A DNA stretch of 64,000 nt from Takakia lepidozioides (Eukaryota; Streptophyta; Takakiopsida; Takakiales; Takakiaceae), in assembly GCA_030704615.1 (NCBI GenBank), contig CM060733.1, positions 67,704,001-67,768,000 of the forward strand, written 5' to 3'. How positions within the stretch are numbered: the first letter of the stretch is position 1; each line of letters opens with the position of its first letter. Below the pieces are notes generated by a model, which did not search any database, was not told where the DNA came from, and worked only from the letters and a program-made list of their open reading frames with translations. Shown piece by piece: positions 10,271 through 21,528 of this stretch. The position numbers and the translations under genes were made by a program.

Positions 10271-11384
10271 TAGTGCAAGAGTGTGCACCTGTAAAGGCAT
10301 CGTTTCCAGGCTTCCTCTCCTTTTTCTTGCTGGTCCAGCTCATTTGTTCGACTGATGCCACCCTCCTTGCTGAACTCTCTAAAGAAACAAGAGTGCCACA
10401 CTGTGGCTCTCCATTTCCTCATGTATGCTTCGAAGGACACCTTCGGTGCTATCATACTGATGCCATAGTCAGCCAGTTGACTATGCAGAACCGATCTGGC
10501 CCTTTTTTTTTTTTTTGATGCAAAACAATACAAATGCAAGAATGAAACCAAAACTAATCACAGCGAATGTAAGAGGCAATAGAAAGATAAGGACAGGAAA
10601 AGAGAAAAGACAGTGACACAGGGAAGGACATCACACCTGGCTCCAGTAAGTGGCCTTGTGAAGCCAGGTGTCCAGCACATTGTCACTGACAGGAATGACA
10701 CGCTGGGTCTTCTTCTCTTTCTCCGGCCTTGGGAACATGTGGGTATCCCTAACTGTGGGATCGGAGTTCCATATCTGCAGCCACTTCACCTTTTGTTCTG
10801 GAGACACAACGGCGGTAGACAGCCTGTGCAACTTCTCCTGGGCCATTTCTGGCTTGCCTGGCTTGTTATAATGGTTTTTTTTATCTCCAGGAGAAACTGC
10901 GGTCCGAATGATGGGTCGGCAATTCTCAACTGCTTCACGAAAGCACTCATTATAGTCCTTCTTGTAGCGGTCATCTCTTTCTGGATGCGACTCTCAACCC
11001 CCTTTGCTGTCCTTCTCTCCTTAGGGGTAGAGCTGTAGTATTCCAGTTTGACACGCTCCCCTGCATCTGCAATGTCTTGCTGCAAGGGAATGCAAGAGAG
11101 TTGCATCAGCACAAGGTCAAGGGAAACAAACAGAAACAAACATGTGGAATATGGAAGACCAGATGAAGGAAGATGTATCTCACCGTGTACATGTACTCCA
11201 TGAAAGCCTCACGGGTCAACGAGTACCACGTTTCCGATGTCTTGGAGCTTTCGCACTTCTTGTACATCTCTGCTGAAAGGATGGTCTTGAAGTTGGTTAA
11301 GGGCATCTGCCCTATCCTTTGTATCCTATATAGTGTGTGAACCAAACTCGTTTTGACATGCGATGTCTCATTCAATGTCTTCAT
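10271..11384 (-). pseudogene. Helical middle region of copy A (inverted segment)
   Basis: Three or four exons upstream of the methyltransferase part on the same strand: FKTILSAEMYKKCES and WYSLTREAFMEYM (11106-11384), then DIADAGERVKLEYYSS with MTATRRTIMSAFVKQL (10786-11080), then EKLHRLSTAVVSPEQKVKW and VLDTWLHKATYW (10631-10846), then FEAYMRKWRATVWHS (about 10,300-10,500). Introns are marked by GTGAGA-like donors. The charge pattern and LT[RK]EA.[MV]EY motif match the middle of copy D (LTKEALVEYIG at about 62.06 kb). No catalytic motif is recognised. Confidence 0.55.
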
Positions 11385-11390
11385 TCATTC
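11367..11390. repeat. Right inverted repeat at the proposed inversion breakpoint of copy A
   Basis: Imperfect reverse complement of 8728-8755; about 22 of 27 positions pair by eye with small gaps. It lies where minus-strand homology ends and + strand homology resumes. Confidence 0.55.
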
Positions 11391-11961
11391 TGGCCACGCT
11401 TGCAAGGCCAGTGCGCGACATGTCTTTGGGATTGAAAGGGATGCTGAGATTTACAAGAACCTCCTGATGGGTTTGGGTGGACACACTTCTCAAGTCCTTC
11501 CGAAGCCCCGTCCCATTGATACTGATACAGAGGAGACTTCTGACAAGGAGCTGGACTCCGACTTTGCCTGTGAGTAAGTTCAACTTGTGCATGCTTTCAT
11601 TGTTGTTTCAATATCGAGAGTCGTTGTTCTTCAGGCAAAGTGCACATGGGAGACATCCTCTTTGTTGGACTTGTGCATTGCATCATTGTGTTAAAAATGG
11701 GGTTTTGTGGACATGTGCAGGAGTCCGCGTGCTTCCACTTGCCCTCCAGGGCTATCACACCTATTTGGACTTGTTTGCAGTCCTCCTCGGTCTTGCGTGC
11801 TACCTGTCTATGCGGACGCACTCGCAGCAAGCATGTCCGTTCATGGAAAACCGAGTCCACCTTACGACGGCCTTCGTAGAACACGTGGTGTTGGGGCCAG
11901 AATCTTTGTAGATGACATAGCACAGGAGGTGGACACTGATTGTGATGACTGCGACACTTGA
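11379..11961 (+). pseudogene. Post-motif-I methyltransferase exon and tail of copy A
   Basis: GHACKASARHVFGIERDAEI aligns with the segment after motif I in copy B (GALMWAVTSSDRHVFAFKAD) and copy D (GNSMIAAAMSGRHLLAL). In beta-class enzymes this is the helix and the acidic strand (here ERD) that bind SAM. An acidic stretch (DTDTEETSDKELDSD) follows, then a GTAAGT donor at about 11,574. A second piece at about 11,722-11,961 (SCVLPVYADALAASM, ending VDTDCDDCDT) resembles the SLPSYAAKLA tail of copies B and C. It supplies exactly the gene part missing from the inverted segment 8.76-11.37 kb. Confidence 0.6.
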
Positions 11962-12324
11962 TATGAAGTTTTCTTTTGGTTTAATTCTGGGCCAAATTTG
12001 AAATGGGATGGTTGTGTGTCCTTGTTGTCCTGTTTGCAATGTGTGCGTGGAATTCACATTCATGGTTACAAACTATTGTTGGAGATGGGGGTTGCATGGA
12101 CTGCCTGGATTGTTCCTTCAATCTATTTGATGTTTTGTGGACCTCACAGACTGGAGTACATTGCGAAAACAAACAAACCACTTTGGTTCGTGTAGAGCAT
12201 TCTCGCATCATTTGCTAGTTGGTCCCCAAACTATTCCTGCTAGAAGAATGGTTGGTGAATCCATCACGGTGAAGTCCACCTCATCAAAAACTGTTCAGGC
12301 ATTCTCAATTCTACCCACATCAAC
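11962..12324. other. No gene recognised
   Basis: Roughly 360 bp between the tail of copy A and the iteron cluster. Small overlapping frames only; no motif, repeat or structure that I can support. Confidence 0.5.
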
Positions 12325-12462
12325 CCGCGGAAATAGGTGACACCACTCGGAAATAGGTGACATCCGCGGAAATAGGCACTGTTTGCATGCTGACGTGGCG
12401 TGAGCCTGTGCTGGGCTCACGCTTTCCTGGGCTCACAGGCTCACGCCTCCAGGCTCACGGAA
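12325..12462 (+). repeat. Iteron-like cluster: CGGAAATAGGTGACA and GGCTCACG repeats
   Basis: Three spaced copies of CGGAAATAGG (about 12,327, 12,348 and 12,367) are followed by five GGCTCACG-type words up to 12,462. The CGGAAATAGG word recurs twice at about 24,779 and 24,803 next to copy B, where GGCTCATG words are also clustered. This suggests a shared border or regulatory structure of the ParB-methyltransferase units. Confidence 0.6.
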
Positions 12463-12479
12463 TAGTTCAATTCTACCCA

Positions 12480-15400
12480 CCCAGCCTGGCCTACAATGAC
12501 GCACCACTCCACGTCTCCTATAGCAGGTCCCTGGGGGCAGTGGCCATCTACTTCTTGGCATAGCTTCAAGCATCATAATCTGGATCCACAAGCTCAAGCT
12601 GCGACGACGGGTCCTACAACAACCTCCTCCAACTCAATGTCCACTTTCTTCCAAGAAGCATACTTACCTCCCACTCAAAATCTCTACCATTCTTCTTTCC
12701 ATCACAAGCATCCTCTTACTTTTCCCTTTGTTCTATCTACAATTTGTGTCCAACAGTGTACCCACATTTTTCCACTGCCAAGCCCGTTGCAGTATTTCCC
12801 TGCCCAATTCTACCCGCTTGGCCTACCCTCTACGTACCCTACCCCCCAGAATTTTCTTTTTGAAACCCCTACTGTGCGCCAGTCACCACCCATGATCTCT
12901 GCCCACACCATAGCCCACTTCATCCATGTTACCATACGCCTCACCACTTATTTCCCACTCCACTGCTCCCCACCCAACCATCCTAACCTGCCTATTTCTA
13001 CACCAATTATGTTGCTCCTCTACTGGTGCCCTGCTTCACATCCAGCCTCTCCACTCCTCCCCTTAGCAGCACACCCACTGCCTGCCAGCACTATAAACAA
13101 TAAACATGACCACATTAATTACCCCAATAGATCTCTCAGCCACGGTGTGCCCCCTACACTACCTCCACCTCCTTTATATTGCACTCATGCTCGTACTTAC
13201 CACCCACATCCCCCCCACCCCCCATATTCGACCCCATACCCAGCTCACTACTCCATTTCCAACTTCTGCTCAACAGTCATCCCACATCTCAATCCTGTCA
13301 GTATTCTCCCAATGCCATGCTGTTCAACCTCACCTGCCTAGCGCACCCTTACGATCCCCCCCCCCCCCCCCCCCCCACAATCCCATATGAGCAACCCCCA
13401 GATATGCATCAGCCTCCACCTTCGGCCTCCCCCCACTTCACACCCCGCTACATCCCAGACACGCAACCCCTTACTACTTATTCCACACCCCAACATTCTA
13501 CAATAAACTCCCAATACCAGCCTATATCTTCACTAACTGCTCTGCTCATGTGCCTGCTCTCTCCTTCTCCCCCAGCTGCCTGGTCCCCCAACTCAGCCTG
13601 AGGCCCTCTACCTGCCCCTGCCAATCTCAACCAGACCCCCAATTCTTATTTCCATGGCCCTCTTATCCAATACGTGCCCTTTACTTCCTCCCCAATGTCA
13701 TGCTGTATTATCCTACAATTTGCATTAAAGTGCTATCATTTTATGCCCCTTGTTCTAATTCCCCTCTCTCTTTTACAAGCTTCGTGACAAATCTCCAGTC
13801 AATGCCCCACATATGTTCCACATATGTACCCTATCTCTACTGCCAGCACCACCTCACATTACAACTTGGAGGGGCCCTGGGCCTAAGGGAAGTCTTCTCT
13901 TCTCACCTGATCCATCTGTCTGCCCCACCACTTACCTTTACCATGTTCGTCCACTGTCACCCCTTGCTCAACTCTACCTCATACAATCAGTACTACCCTA
14001 CGTTCATGCCCAAGAGCCCCCAAACGTCCAAGTTAATCCATGCTCTCCCGCTGCCACAACTTTCTCATTATGTTCCACTGTCCCAACGCACTGCCCCCGG
14101 CAGTTTCTAAAGCCTCAGTTAAATCCCTGGCTGTTTCATTCTGAGTACTCAACCAGTAGCCCCCTTAACCCATATCCACCGTTCACAACCTCCCCACCGG
14201 TAAATGTTATGGCCTACCTCTCATCACCCTCCCTGCCCAAATACTGCCCCTACCTCGAGAGCCCTCTTTCATGCCTTGCCCTCCTACTCCCCCTTAGCAG
14301 CTGCCTGTCAGACCCAACAATCACCAAATTACCCACAAGCTAGAAATCTATAATCTTGTCTGTCCAGACTCTACTAGGCCCTGTTTTAGTGACCTCTCTA
14401 TCAGGCCTACTCCCTGCCCCTTCCCTTCATGGGGCTGCCATACCCTAGCCCTCACCTTACTGGTCTACCCCCTTCTCTGCAATTCCGCTACAAAGCCCCC
14501 ACCCCACTAGCATTTACAATTTGGTCTTATTCTCTACTGAATTTTGTTCTAACCCCCACCGAGCTTTATCGCAGGCTTCTCATCCAACATTCACCACACA
14601 GCACACCCACTCTTCCCCCTCTGGGGCTCTCTAAACCAATGGCCCTCTATATTTCACTCAATCATATACATATGCCCCTCATATGCTTATGTTGTTAAAA
14701 TGCAAAGACTTTCCACACCCCTACCAACTACGCACATATGCCCCGCATATGTACACACAACACACAAAACCCCCCATCACATTCTCTCATCCCAGAACTC
14801 TACCCTCTCATCCTAAAGGGCCCACTATCCAAAACATACATCATCTCTCCAACACTCAAATGACACATATGCCACATTGTCTACCCACCATTTACGAGGG
14901 GCCCTCGTAGCCCCACCAATTTATCTTGCCCCTGCCCCTTCCCAAACCCCATATCACACCACCCTCCTTGCTTAGATTCGGCCTCTGTGCCATGCCAAGC
15001 CTTGTAAGGGTACCCTCACTGACCACAATCCTACCCAGCACTCCCAGCCCAGGACCTCATCAATCCTACTTGGCACCCTGCCACATGCAACATCGAGCAT
15101 ACCAACACACATACCCAAGCCCCCCCCCACTATGCACTACATAGGGAACATAACCTGTCACCAATTACTTCCAAAACCTCAGTGCTTGTCAAACAAAGGC
15201 ATCACTGCCACAACCAATATCACTGGCCCATGTCCACCTCAATTCCATCTACAACCGCCTACCTCTGCTTGCGCCTGATATTAACTACCAAACCACATTT
15301 ACTGATACACTCTTCTGCCGACTGTAACAATTGTAACCTCTTAATGCCCAACTCTTTAAGTTGGATTAATACCCTCCGCCCCCCCTAGTAATCACCACCT

Positions 15401-16140
15401 CTCTCTAACCAATTCAGCACCGACTCCCACCATCACACCACCACACCCAACTTCATACAAAGTACACAAAGCATAGCTGTCCACTGACAGATGCATATCA
15501 CCACCTTGCCATGCGCTAACACTTCTTAATACCCCCCCTTACTCCAACATCTCATAGCCGCCGCTCAGGCACAAAAGGCTAACGGTTCCAATTAATAGTA
15601 CACCAAGAAGTTCTTGCCGCCAGGCACTCTCACATCGCTGCCATACTGCCCCCGCATATAGGCTGCAGCCATACGCCATGGAAGCCACTTCCTCCCCTCC
15701 ACCACCTTGGCAATTTTGCCTTAGCCTTCCTCCTCCGCTCTCAACACTCTGCCCATTTCCCCCCCTTGCACAACTACTAGTTGTAGGCTCTTATCCACGC
15801 ATGTCTCTCTCCAAACTTGGTAGCACCCAGAAGCGAGTGGGTAGTATTCAAAAGCACCATCATCCTCTTTCTACCATAGTCACCCAGAGCAAACGAGCTA
15901 GCTCACTCCAGCTCTCGACACATCATTCCACGTCGAGGGCCAGTCAAATGGATAAGGATTATGACATGGACATCCGCCAAGAGGAGGGAATGGACGCCAG
16001 CAACATGCACCCCTCCGACAAATTATTCTTTGCAGCAGAGAACGCTTACCAAGACGCTCCACACAAAGCCCTGCGAAGGCCAGCAACAAGCAGACTCCAG
16101 CAACTCATGAAGTCACACCCCCGTCGTTTTTAACAACACC
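12480..16140. other. G-depleted, C-rich strand-asymmetric block
   Basis: The + strand is C/T/A rich with very few G (for example 4 G in 12961-13020 and about 7 in 14221-14280). Because TAG and TGA need G, long overlapping + strand frames appear by chance (12496-13341, 13550-14110, 13813-14343); they show no domain and differ in frame. CATATG words are frequent (13.81, 14.67, 14.73 and 14.87 kb). The frame 15678-16133 has a more protein-like end (MDKDYDMDIRQEEGMDAS) but is unrecognised. Confidence 0.75.
13356..13376 (+). repeat. Poly-C tract, 21 bases
   Basis: Uninterrupted C run within the C-rich block; a likely slippage site and possible assembly error. Confidence 0.9.
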
Positions 16141-16906
16141 CAGGCAGAGACGAGTGCCACCTCAAACAGCAAACACTTCGCCAGCGGAGCTCCTAGCTAC
16201 CATCCCCCGCACCAAGCGAATCCAACAGTGAGGCAGGCAGTAGCCACTCTGACTCCAAAAAATCCAAAGGCATAGGAACACCAAGCCCCATAGCACACCG
16301 TGGCTCCCTATTTCTTTCCAACATGCAGCAATACTGGATGGGCTATCCCACGCTCGAGCAGCATGCGATGGACTCTGCGCGCCTCTAGCAACAGAAGAGC
16401 GTTCTTCGTCTGAGCTCCAACAGATTGGCCTATGCAACTCGGAATTCATGAAATGTGCCATTGCCCCAAGGCCTACCCGCACGTCCCCCAGCTGCACTAC
16501 CCATCAGCAAGACCCGATGGCCGAGAAGGTTAGCTCCTCCCACTCACGCAATTACCAAAGGGCACCCAAATTGACCCCGTATCGGGCCTCTCAGTTTCGC
16601 CCCTGCACATTATGATTCGTTTCGACAGCGACACTAACATGTCAAAGGAGCAAGCGCTCTACCGCGCCCGCAAATGTTTAGAAGTTATGAACATCCCTCT
16701 CGGCAAAGTGTACTGCTGTAAGTACCTCTGACTTTGGCCACAGAAAGGTTCGACTTATGTCTTGCCTACCAGTAACCTATTTTGCTCAAACTAAGATAAT
16801 ACAATGCCATTAACTTCTGTTTCCACGTCATTGTATTTTTGTTTTTTGGGGGGTTCCTATTTTTCTGCTCTTCCAAACTTTGCTTTCCTCATTGGACCCC
16901 CGGCAA
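16141..16906. other. No gene recognised
   Basis: Balanced-composition sequence between the C-rich block and the palindrome. A minus frame at 16162-16497 has no recognisable content. Confidence 0.5.
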
Positions 16907-16928
16907 GGAAATGCGGCGCCGCATTTCC
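16907..16928. repeat. 22-bp perfect palindrome, half-site GGAAATGCGGC
   Basis: Perfect inverted repeat centred on GCGC. It belongs to a family of ATGCGGYRCCGCAT palindromes also at 17051/23913 (split by the chromovirus), 32411, 35156, 36334, 37661 and 37731. Confidence 0.9.
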
Positions 16929-17055
16929 AAGTAACGTCGTAGGTACTGGTAGTTGCGGCCTTCGTCATTGTAAGATAGTCGCACCGAGTCTTCAGGGCGC
17001 CGATCGTCACCAACAGCGAACCCCCCAAAAATCTCGCACGTGCGAGCCGTAATGC

Positions 17056-17060
17056 GGCAC
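17056..17060. repeat. Target-site duplication GGCAC, left
   Basis: GGCAC directly precedes the left LTR (TGTCGCGCAC) and is repeated exactly at 23913-23917 after the right LTR. Confidence 0.93.
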
Positions 17061-17787
17061 TGTCGCGCACCTCACTTCGGTAAGCTCCCCTTCAAGTCAT
17101 AGTTATTTAGTTCTGATGCGCGCACCTAACTCCCTAACTGGCCGCCGGGCCAACTTGGAGCTTTGGCTGCTCACCGGGACATAACGGTCCCCCTTTACTC
17201 ATCCACAAGACCCTCTCCCAATTTGGGCCTAGTGGAAATTCCCTTTGGTCGATGGCAGTCCGGAATAGCTCCTCACACCTTGGTCGTTTTCCGGCTCGCA
17301 CGGTTACTCACTAGTTTTTGGTCACCAACGGGCTTGCACCGTTCTCGGGGTTACTACTCCCTATATATACTTCTGTGACTGTCCGCGGGGGTTTCACAAA
17401 CAACCATGCCATTTTATGGCGAACCACCACGAAAACCCTCGATTCCCGGTGATGAGTCGCGGTGAGTCTTGGCCCACTCACCACGGCCCCATTGGACTGT
17501 GATGAGTCCCAAGACTCCCCACGACTCCCACCACAAGGTCTCCGCCCCCATGGTGAGTCCTATGCCACCCCCACTAAGTCCCACTAAGCTACCACCACCC
17601 CTCGTGGAACCACCCCCACCACAACCCGGTGTGCGGGGCTCTACCTAGTGAGCGCCTCCGCCTCCTTGAGTGCCTTGGGCACTCAAGGGTGCTTTAGCCC
17701 CCGCATCTATTGTCGCCACTGCCCCCACCATAGGGGCAGCCCCTCTCGTGTCCCGACTCCCTGCCCTTAAGGCGAAGGGCCGCGACA
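17061..17787 (-). repeat. 3' LTR of the chromovirus
   Basis: Left LTR in window coordinates. Termini are TGTCGCGCACC and GGGCCGCGACA, an inverted TGTCGCG/CGCGACA pair. It is nearly identical to 23187-23912. Confidence 0.95.
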
Positions 17788-17799
17788 CACACCCCTACC
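17788..17799 (-). other. Polypurine tract of the chromovirus
   Basis: On the minus strand GGTAGGGGTGTG abuts the 3' LTR, the expected place for plus-strand DNA priming. Confidence 0.6.
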
Positions 17800-18693
17800 A
17801 ACATGGAGTCGATGTTCTCATCGACTTGTCTATTTTGTAGAAACGAACATCCAAGTTGTGGCGTCCCACATCAAGGAGTTTGTTTCCGCACCATGGCGTC
17901 TCATGGCTAAGAACCAAACCCCCACTTGACTCTACTCTCCACTAGCTAGTTTGGCCGACTTCCTCCAAGTCCCGGCCAAGGGTGGGGCCTCTCAAGCTCC
18001 TCCCTATGCACTCTTCATGATCCACTTCAGGGACAACGAACGATCCTCCCCGAGGATCGAATCGCCTTACTGCAACAACGTTTGCTTGCGACCGCTCGTG
18101 ATGTCGCTTTTTGGCATCACCTTGAGCAAGCGTTCGCCTTGAACCCTTTTTGACTAGGAAGATAACCTTGAACCAACCGTGCGCCCCAGTCACTACAATT
18201 GGGTCCACCTTGGAATGCTGGCCTGAGGTACGGGAACACGCTGAAGCCGCACTACGACTTCGTCCCGAGGCTACACGATTATAGTACGTGAACGGAAGCA
18301 CGTAGCTTCCGCGTTAGCCCGCACTACAAGGCAACCCCCTCAATAGCGCAGTTATAGTACGCGCACGCGCCAGGTGCGCACTAGCACGTGAACTCCTAAC
18401 GAAGGTGCAAGTTTCCTTGCCCATTGGGTGGGAGTCACCCGATTTCGGCACTACACAAACACACGATTAATCCAATTTACCTCTCCCACTTTGTAAGCTT
18501 AGCATGCATTCTACACACTAGCCAACCATACCATGCATCACCATTCCAAACAAAATAGGACGCACAACATTTGGAAACCATTTCATTTATAACAAAATTT
18601 GTACAATACAAGTTTTTGCAATCGGATTCCTGAGCTAGCTAAGCCAGGCTAAGCATGCATTTCCTCCCCCACGCTCCAAGGTTGATGTCCCCA
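17800..18693 (-). other. Internal non-coding region between chromodomain and 3' LTR
   Basis: About 0.9 kb with no recognised domain. The minus frame 17942-18301 (119 codons) shows no family signature and lies downstream of the integrase stop; I treat it as untranslated element sequence. Confidence 0.55.
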
Positions 18694-20052
18694 TCAACGC
18701 TTCTTCCGCTTTTGAGGTCGCCCTTCGAAAGCTGCAACCGCCTCGGATGCGTTCCCCATTTCTGAGGCACGCACCCAAGATGCCTCCACATGATGATAGC
18801 CCTTCCATTTCACGAGATACTCCGTTTCTCGATTCTTGAACCTCCTCGACTTAAGCACTGCCTCCACCTTGTACTCAGGTTCATTTTCATGATCCAACAG
18901 CACAGGTGGCGGACGCAACACTTGAGGCCGATTCGGACGCGCTTCATCTTTGAAGTAAGGCTTCAAAAGGGAGACGTGGAATACCGGATGCACCTTGCTG
19001 TTTGCCGGCAGCTCCAGTTCATATACATCCTCATTCATAACCTTCCGGATGCAAAAGGGTCCCGCATACGGAGGTACGAACTTCGGACTCACTTCCGGAG
19101 GTAGTCGAAAATTCTTGATGTTCAACCAGACCTCCGTGCCTGCCTCAAACTTAACCTCCCTCCGCTTCTGATTCGTCTGCCGTTCATACCGTTTCCTAGC
19201 TTTGGCAATGTTGTACTTTGCGAGCTTCAACAAACGCTCGCGTTCTTTCAGCACTGCCGCTGCTGCCGGTTCTTCAACATCTTGGGCGGCCCAACTTGTC
19301 GGCACCAGAGGTGCTTTTCCATAAACCAATACAAAGGGGGAAACTCCCGTTGCGGAATGTTTTGTGTTATTATAACAGAACTCTGTCGCATCCAAGTGCT
19401 CCACCCAGTCCGATTGGTCTGCCGACACGTAATTCCGCAAGATCTGCTTCACCACGGAATTCACCCTTTCTGTTTGGCCGTCCGTCGTAGGTCGGAAGGC
19501 GGTGCTCATTTTGAGCCTCGTCCCCATTTTGTTCCAAAGTGCCCTCCAAAATTTACTTGTAAACTTTGGATCGCGGTCTGAGACAATATCCTTCGGGAGT
19601 CCATGATGCTTGAAGACGTGGGCGAAGTAAAGTCGCCCCGTCTCCTGCGCCGTAGCCGTCTCCTTGGTGGGGATGAAATGACCCATTTTACTGAACCTAT
19701 CCACCACCACCATGATTGCATCGAATCCTTTTGACAGCGGCATAGCAGTCATGAAATCCATCGAGACACTTTCCCAAGACCCCTCTGGAATCGGCAAGGG
19801 TTGTAACAGCCCCGCTTGCTTTTTGTACTCGCTCCGGTTTTGTTGGCATGTGGTGCATGTCTTGACATACTCCTCGGCCTCCTCCCTCAGTTTGGGCCAG
19901 AAATACTCTTTCTTCAAGAGTGCCGCGGTGCGCTTGGCTCCGCCGTGGCCCGCAAGCGGGCCTTCATGGCATTCTCCCAAGAGACTATCTCTGATCCCTC
20001 CCTTCGGCACGTAGAGACGTTTTTGCTTGTACCGGAGTAGTCCACTTTGCAA
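18694..20052 (-). CDS. Chromovirus integrase with C-terminal chromodomain
   Basis: Open block of 452 codons. The H2C2 module (HEGPLAGHGG, then CTTCQQ) is followed by the integrase core with D in VSMDFMTAM, D in VSDRDPKF and E in DGQTERVN. Near the C-terminus YLVKWKGYHHVEASW is a canonical chromodomain, which in chromoviruses guides integration to methylated-histone chromatin. The end is a basic KKRKKR-like tail. It is in pol order behind RNase H, from which it is separated by a stop at 20065 and a short gap. Confidence 0.95.
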   Translation of the reverse strand: MQSGLLRYKQKRLYVPKGGIRDSLLGECHEGPLAGHGGAKRTAALLKKEYFWPKLREEAEEYVKTCTTCQQNRSEYKKQAGLLQPLPIPEGSWESVSMDFMTAMPLSKGFDAIMVVVDRFSKMGHFIPTKETATAQETGRLYFAHVFKHHGLPKDIVSDRDPKFTSKFWRALWNKMGTRLKMSTAFRPTTDGQTERVNSVVKQILRNYVSADQSDWVEHLDATEFCYNNTKHSATGVSPFVLVYGKAPLVPTSWAAQDVEEPAAAAVLKERERLLKLAKYNIAKARKRYERQTNQKRREVKFEAGTEVWLNIKNFRLPPEVSPKFVPPYAGPFCIRKVMNEDVYELELPANSKVHPVFHVSLLKPYFKDEARPNRPQVLRPPPVLLDHENEPEYKVEAVLKSRRFKNRETEYLVKWKGYHHVEASWVRASEMGNASEAVAAFEGRPQKRKKR

Positions 20053-20064
20053 GTGGAACTGTGA

Positions 20065-21516
20065 TTAAACCCCCATCCTCAAGTCCCGCATCACGGACTT
20101 CACCATCTCATCCTTCCGGTAAGCCTTCTGGATCTTCCTCTGGAGCGCCGTATCGCCCTTGTACACTAGCATGAGCTGCTGCTTTCTACTTAAAGCATCG
20201 GCTACCACATTGTCCCGTCCTGGTTTGTACTGGATATCCACATCAAACACCGCCAAAGTGTCTTGCCACCTAGTTGTTTTGGGGGACAACTTAGTCTACG
20301 TGGCAAAATACTTCACCGTGACATTGTCCGTGAATACCTTCACCAGGTTGGACCAACATAGTGGCGCCAAAGCTCAAGGCAATGCACCACCGCCTTCATC
20401 TCTTTCTCGTGCATTGGCCACCGTCGCTCCACTTCATTCACTTTCTTACTTTCGTAAGCCACTGGATGTCCATCCTGCATGAGTACACCTCCAATCGCAA
20501 AGTCCGACGCATCCGTATGAATCTCAAATAGGCGGTCGAACTCCGGGATTTTCAGGACTGGAGCTTCCGCCATCCGCTGCTTCAACTCTGCAAAAGCTTG
20601 GCCACAAAAGGTGTTCCATACCCATACCTTGGATTTACACAGAAGGTCTGACAACGGCCCCGTGATCTTGGCAAAATTTCTCACATACTTTCGGTAATAG
20701 GAGGCGAGTCTTAAGAAGGATCGCACTCCTGGGACCGAAGTCGAAGGCTCCCAGTCCAAGATCGCCCTCACGTTTCTGTCATCCATTTTTATCCCATCTT
20801 GTGTAATCACATGCCCCAGGAACTCCACTTTTATGACCCCGAATTCGCACTTTGAAGCTTTGGCATACAACTTCCCTTCCCGTAATTTTTGGAATACCCT
20901 TTTTAGGTGTTCCAGGTGCTCTTCTTTTGTTTTCGAGTACACCAAGATGTCGTCGATGTACACGATCAGCAAGTCATCCAACCACTCCTGGAAAGGCTGT
21001 TCATTAGCGTGCTAAAGGTCGTAGGTGCGTTGGTGAGCCCAAAAGGCATCACCAATAACTCATATGAACCATACCTTGTCTTGCACGCGGTCTTCTCCTC
21101 GTCTCCTTCCGCCACTTGAATTTGATGGTAGCCGGAGCGCAAATTCGATCCGGCTGAAATACTTCGCTCCTGCCAACCAATCAAAGAGGTCGTTGATCCT
21201 TGGCAAAGGGTACTGGTTTTTTATAGTCACCTTATTTAAAAGCCCTGTAATCGACACACATCCGCAGCGTCCCATCCTTCTTGTCTGCAAATAACACTGG
21301 GGCTCCGTAAGGTGACTTACTCGGCCGGATGTACCCCTTTGACATTAGATCCTTGAGCTGAGTCTTCAGCTCGACCAACTCTCTGTGGCTCAACCGGTAG
21401 GGCGCCTTGGCAGGCGGCTCCGATCCCGGTAACACCTCAATCTTGTGGTCAACTCCTCTTCGCGGTGACAAGCCGCTTGGTAAATCCTCCGGCATCACAT
21501 CCTGGTATTTCTCCAA
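20065..21516 (-). pseudogene. Chromovirus reverse transcriptase and RNase H, frameshifted
   Basis: Broken into four blocks. 21232-21516 has the RT entry ([34 protein letters not shown]). 21060-21290 and 20966-21184 carry the middle ([32 protein letters not shown]). 20340-20981 has the catalytic YIDD box (VYIDDILVYSKT) and the start of RNase H (IHTDASDFAIGG). 20065-20289 ends it (YKPGRDNVVADALSRK). At least three frame changes or stops separate the blocks, so the copy cannot make active enzyme. Confidence 0.93.
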
Positions 21517-21528
21517 AATCCCCTTGAT

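Noticed and set aside
12496-14343. Long + strand open frames (281, 186 and 176 codons)
   Set aside because: They overlap in different frames within G-poor DNA, where TAG and TGA are scarce, and show no domain or codon pattern.
17942-18301. 119-codon minus frame downstream of the chromovirus integrase
   Set aside because: No family signature, no start context, and it lies in the element's untranslated 3' part.
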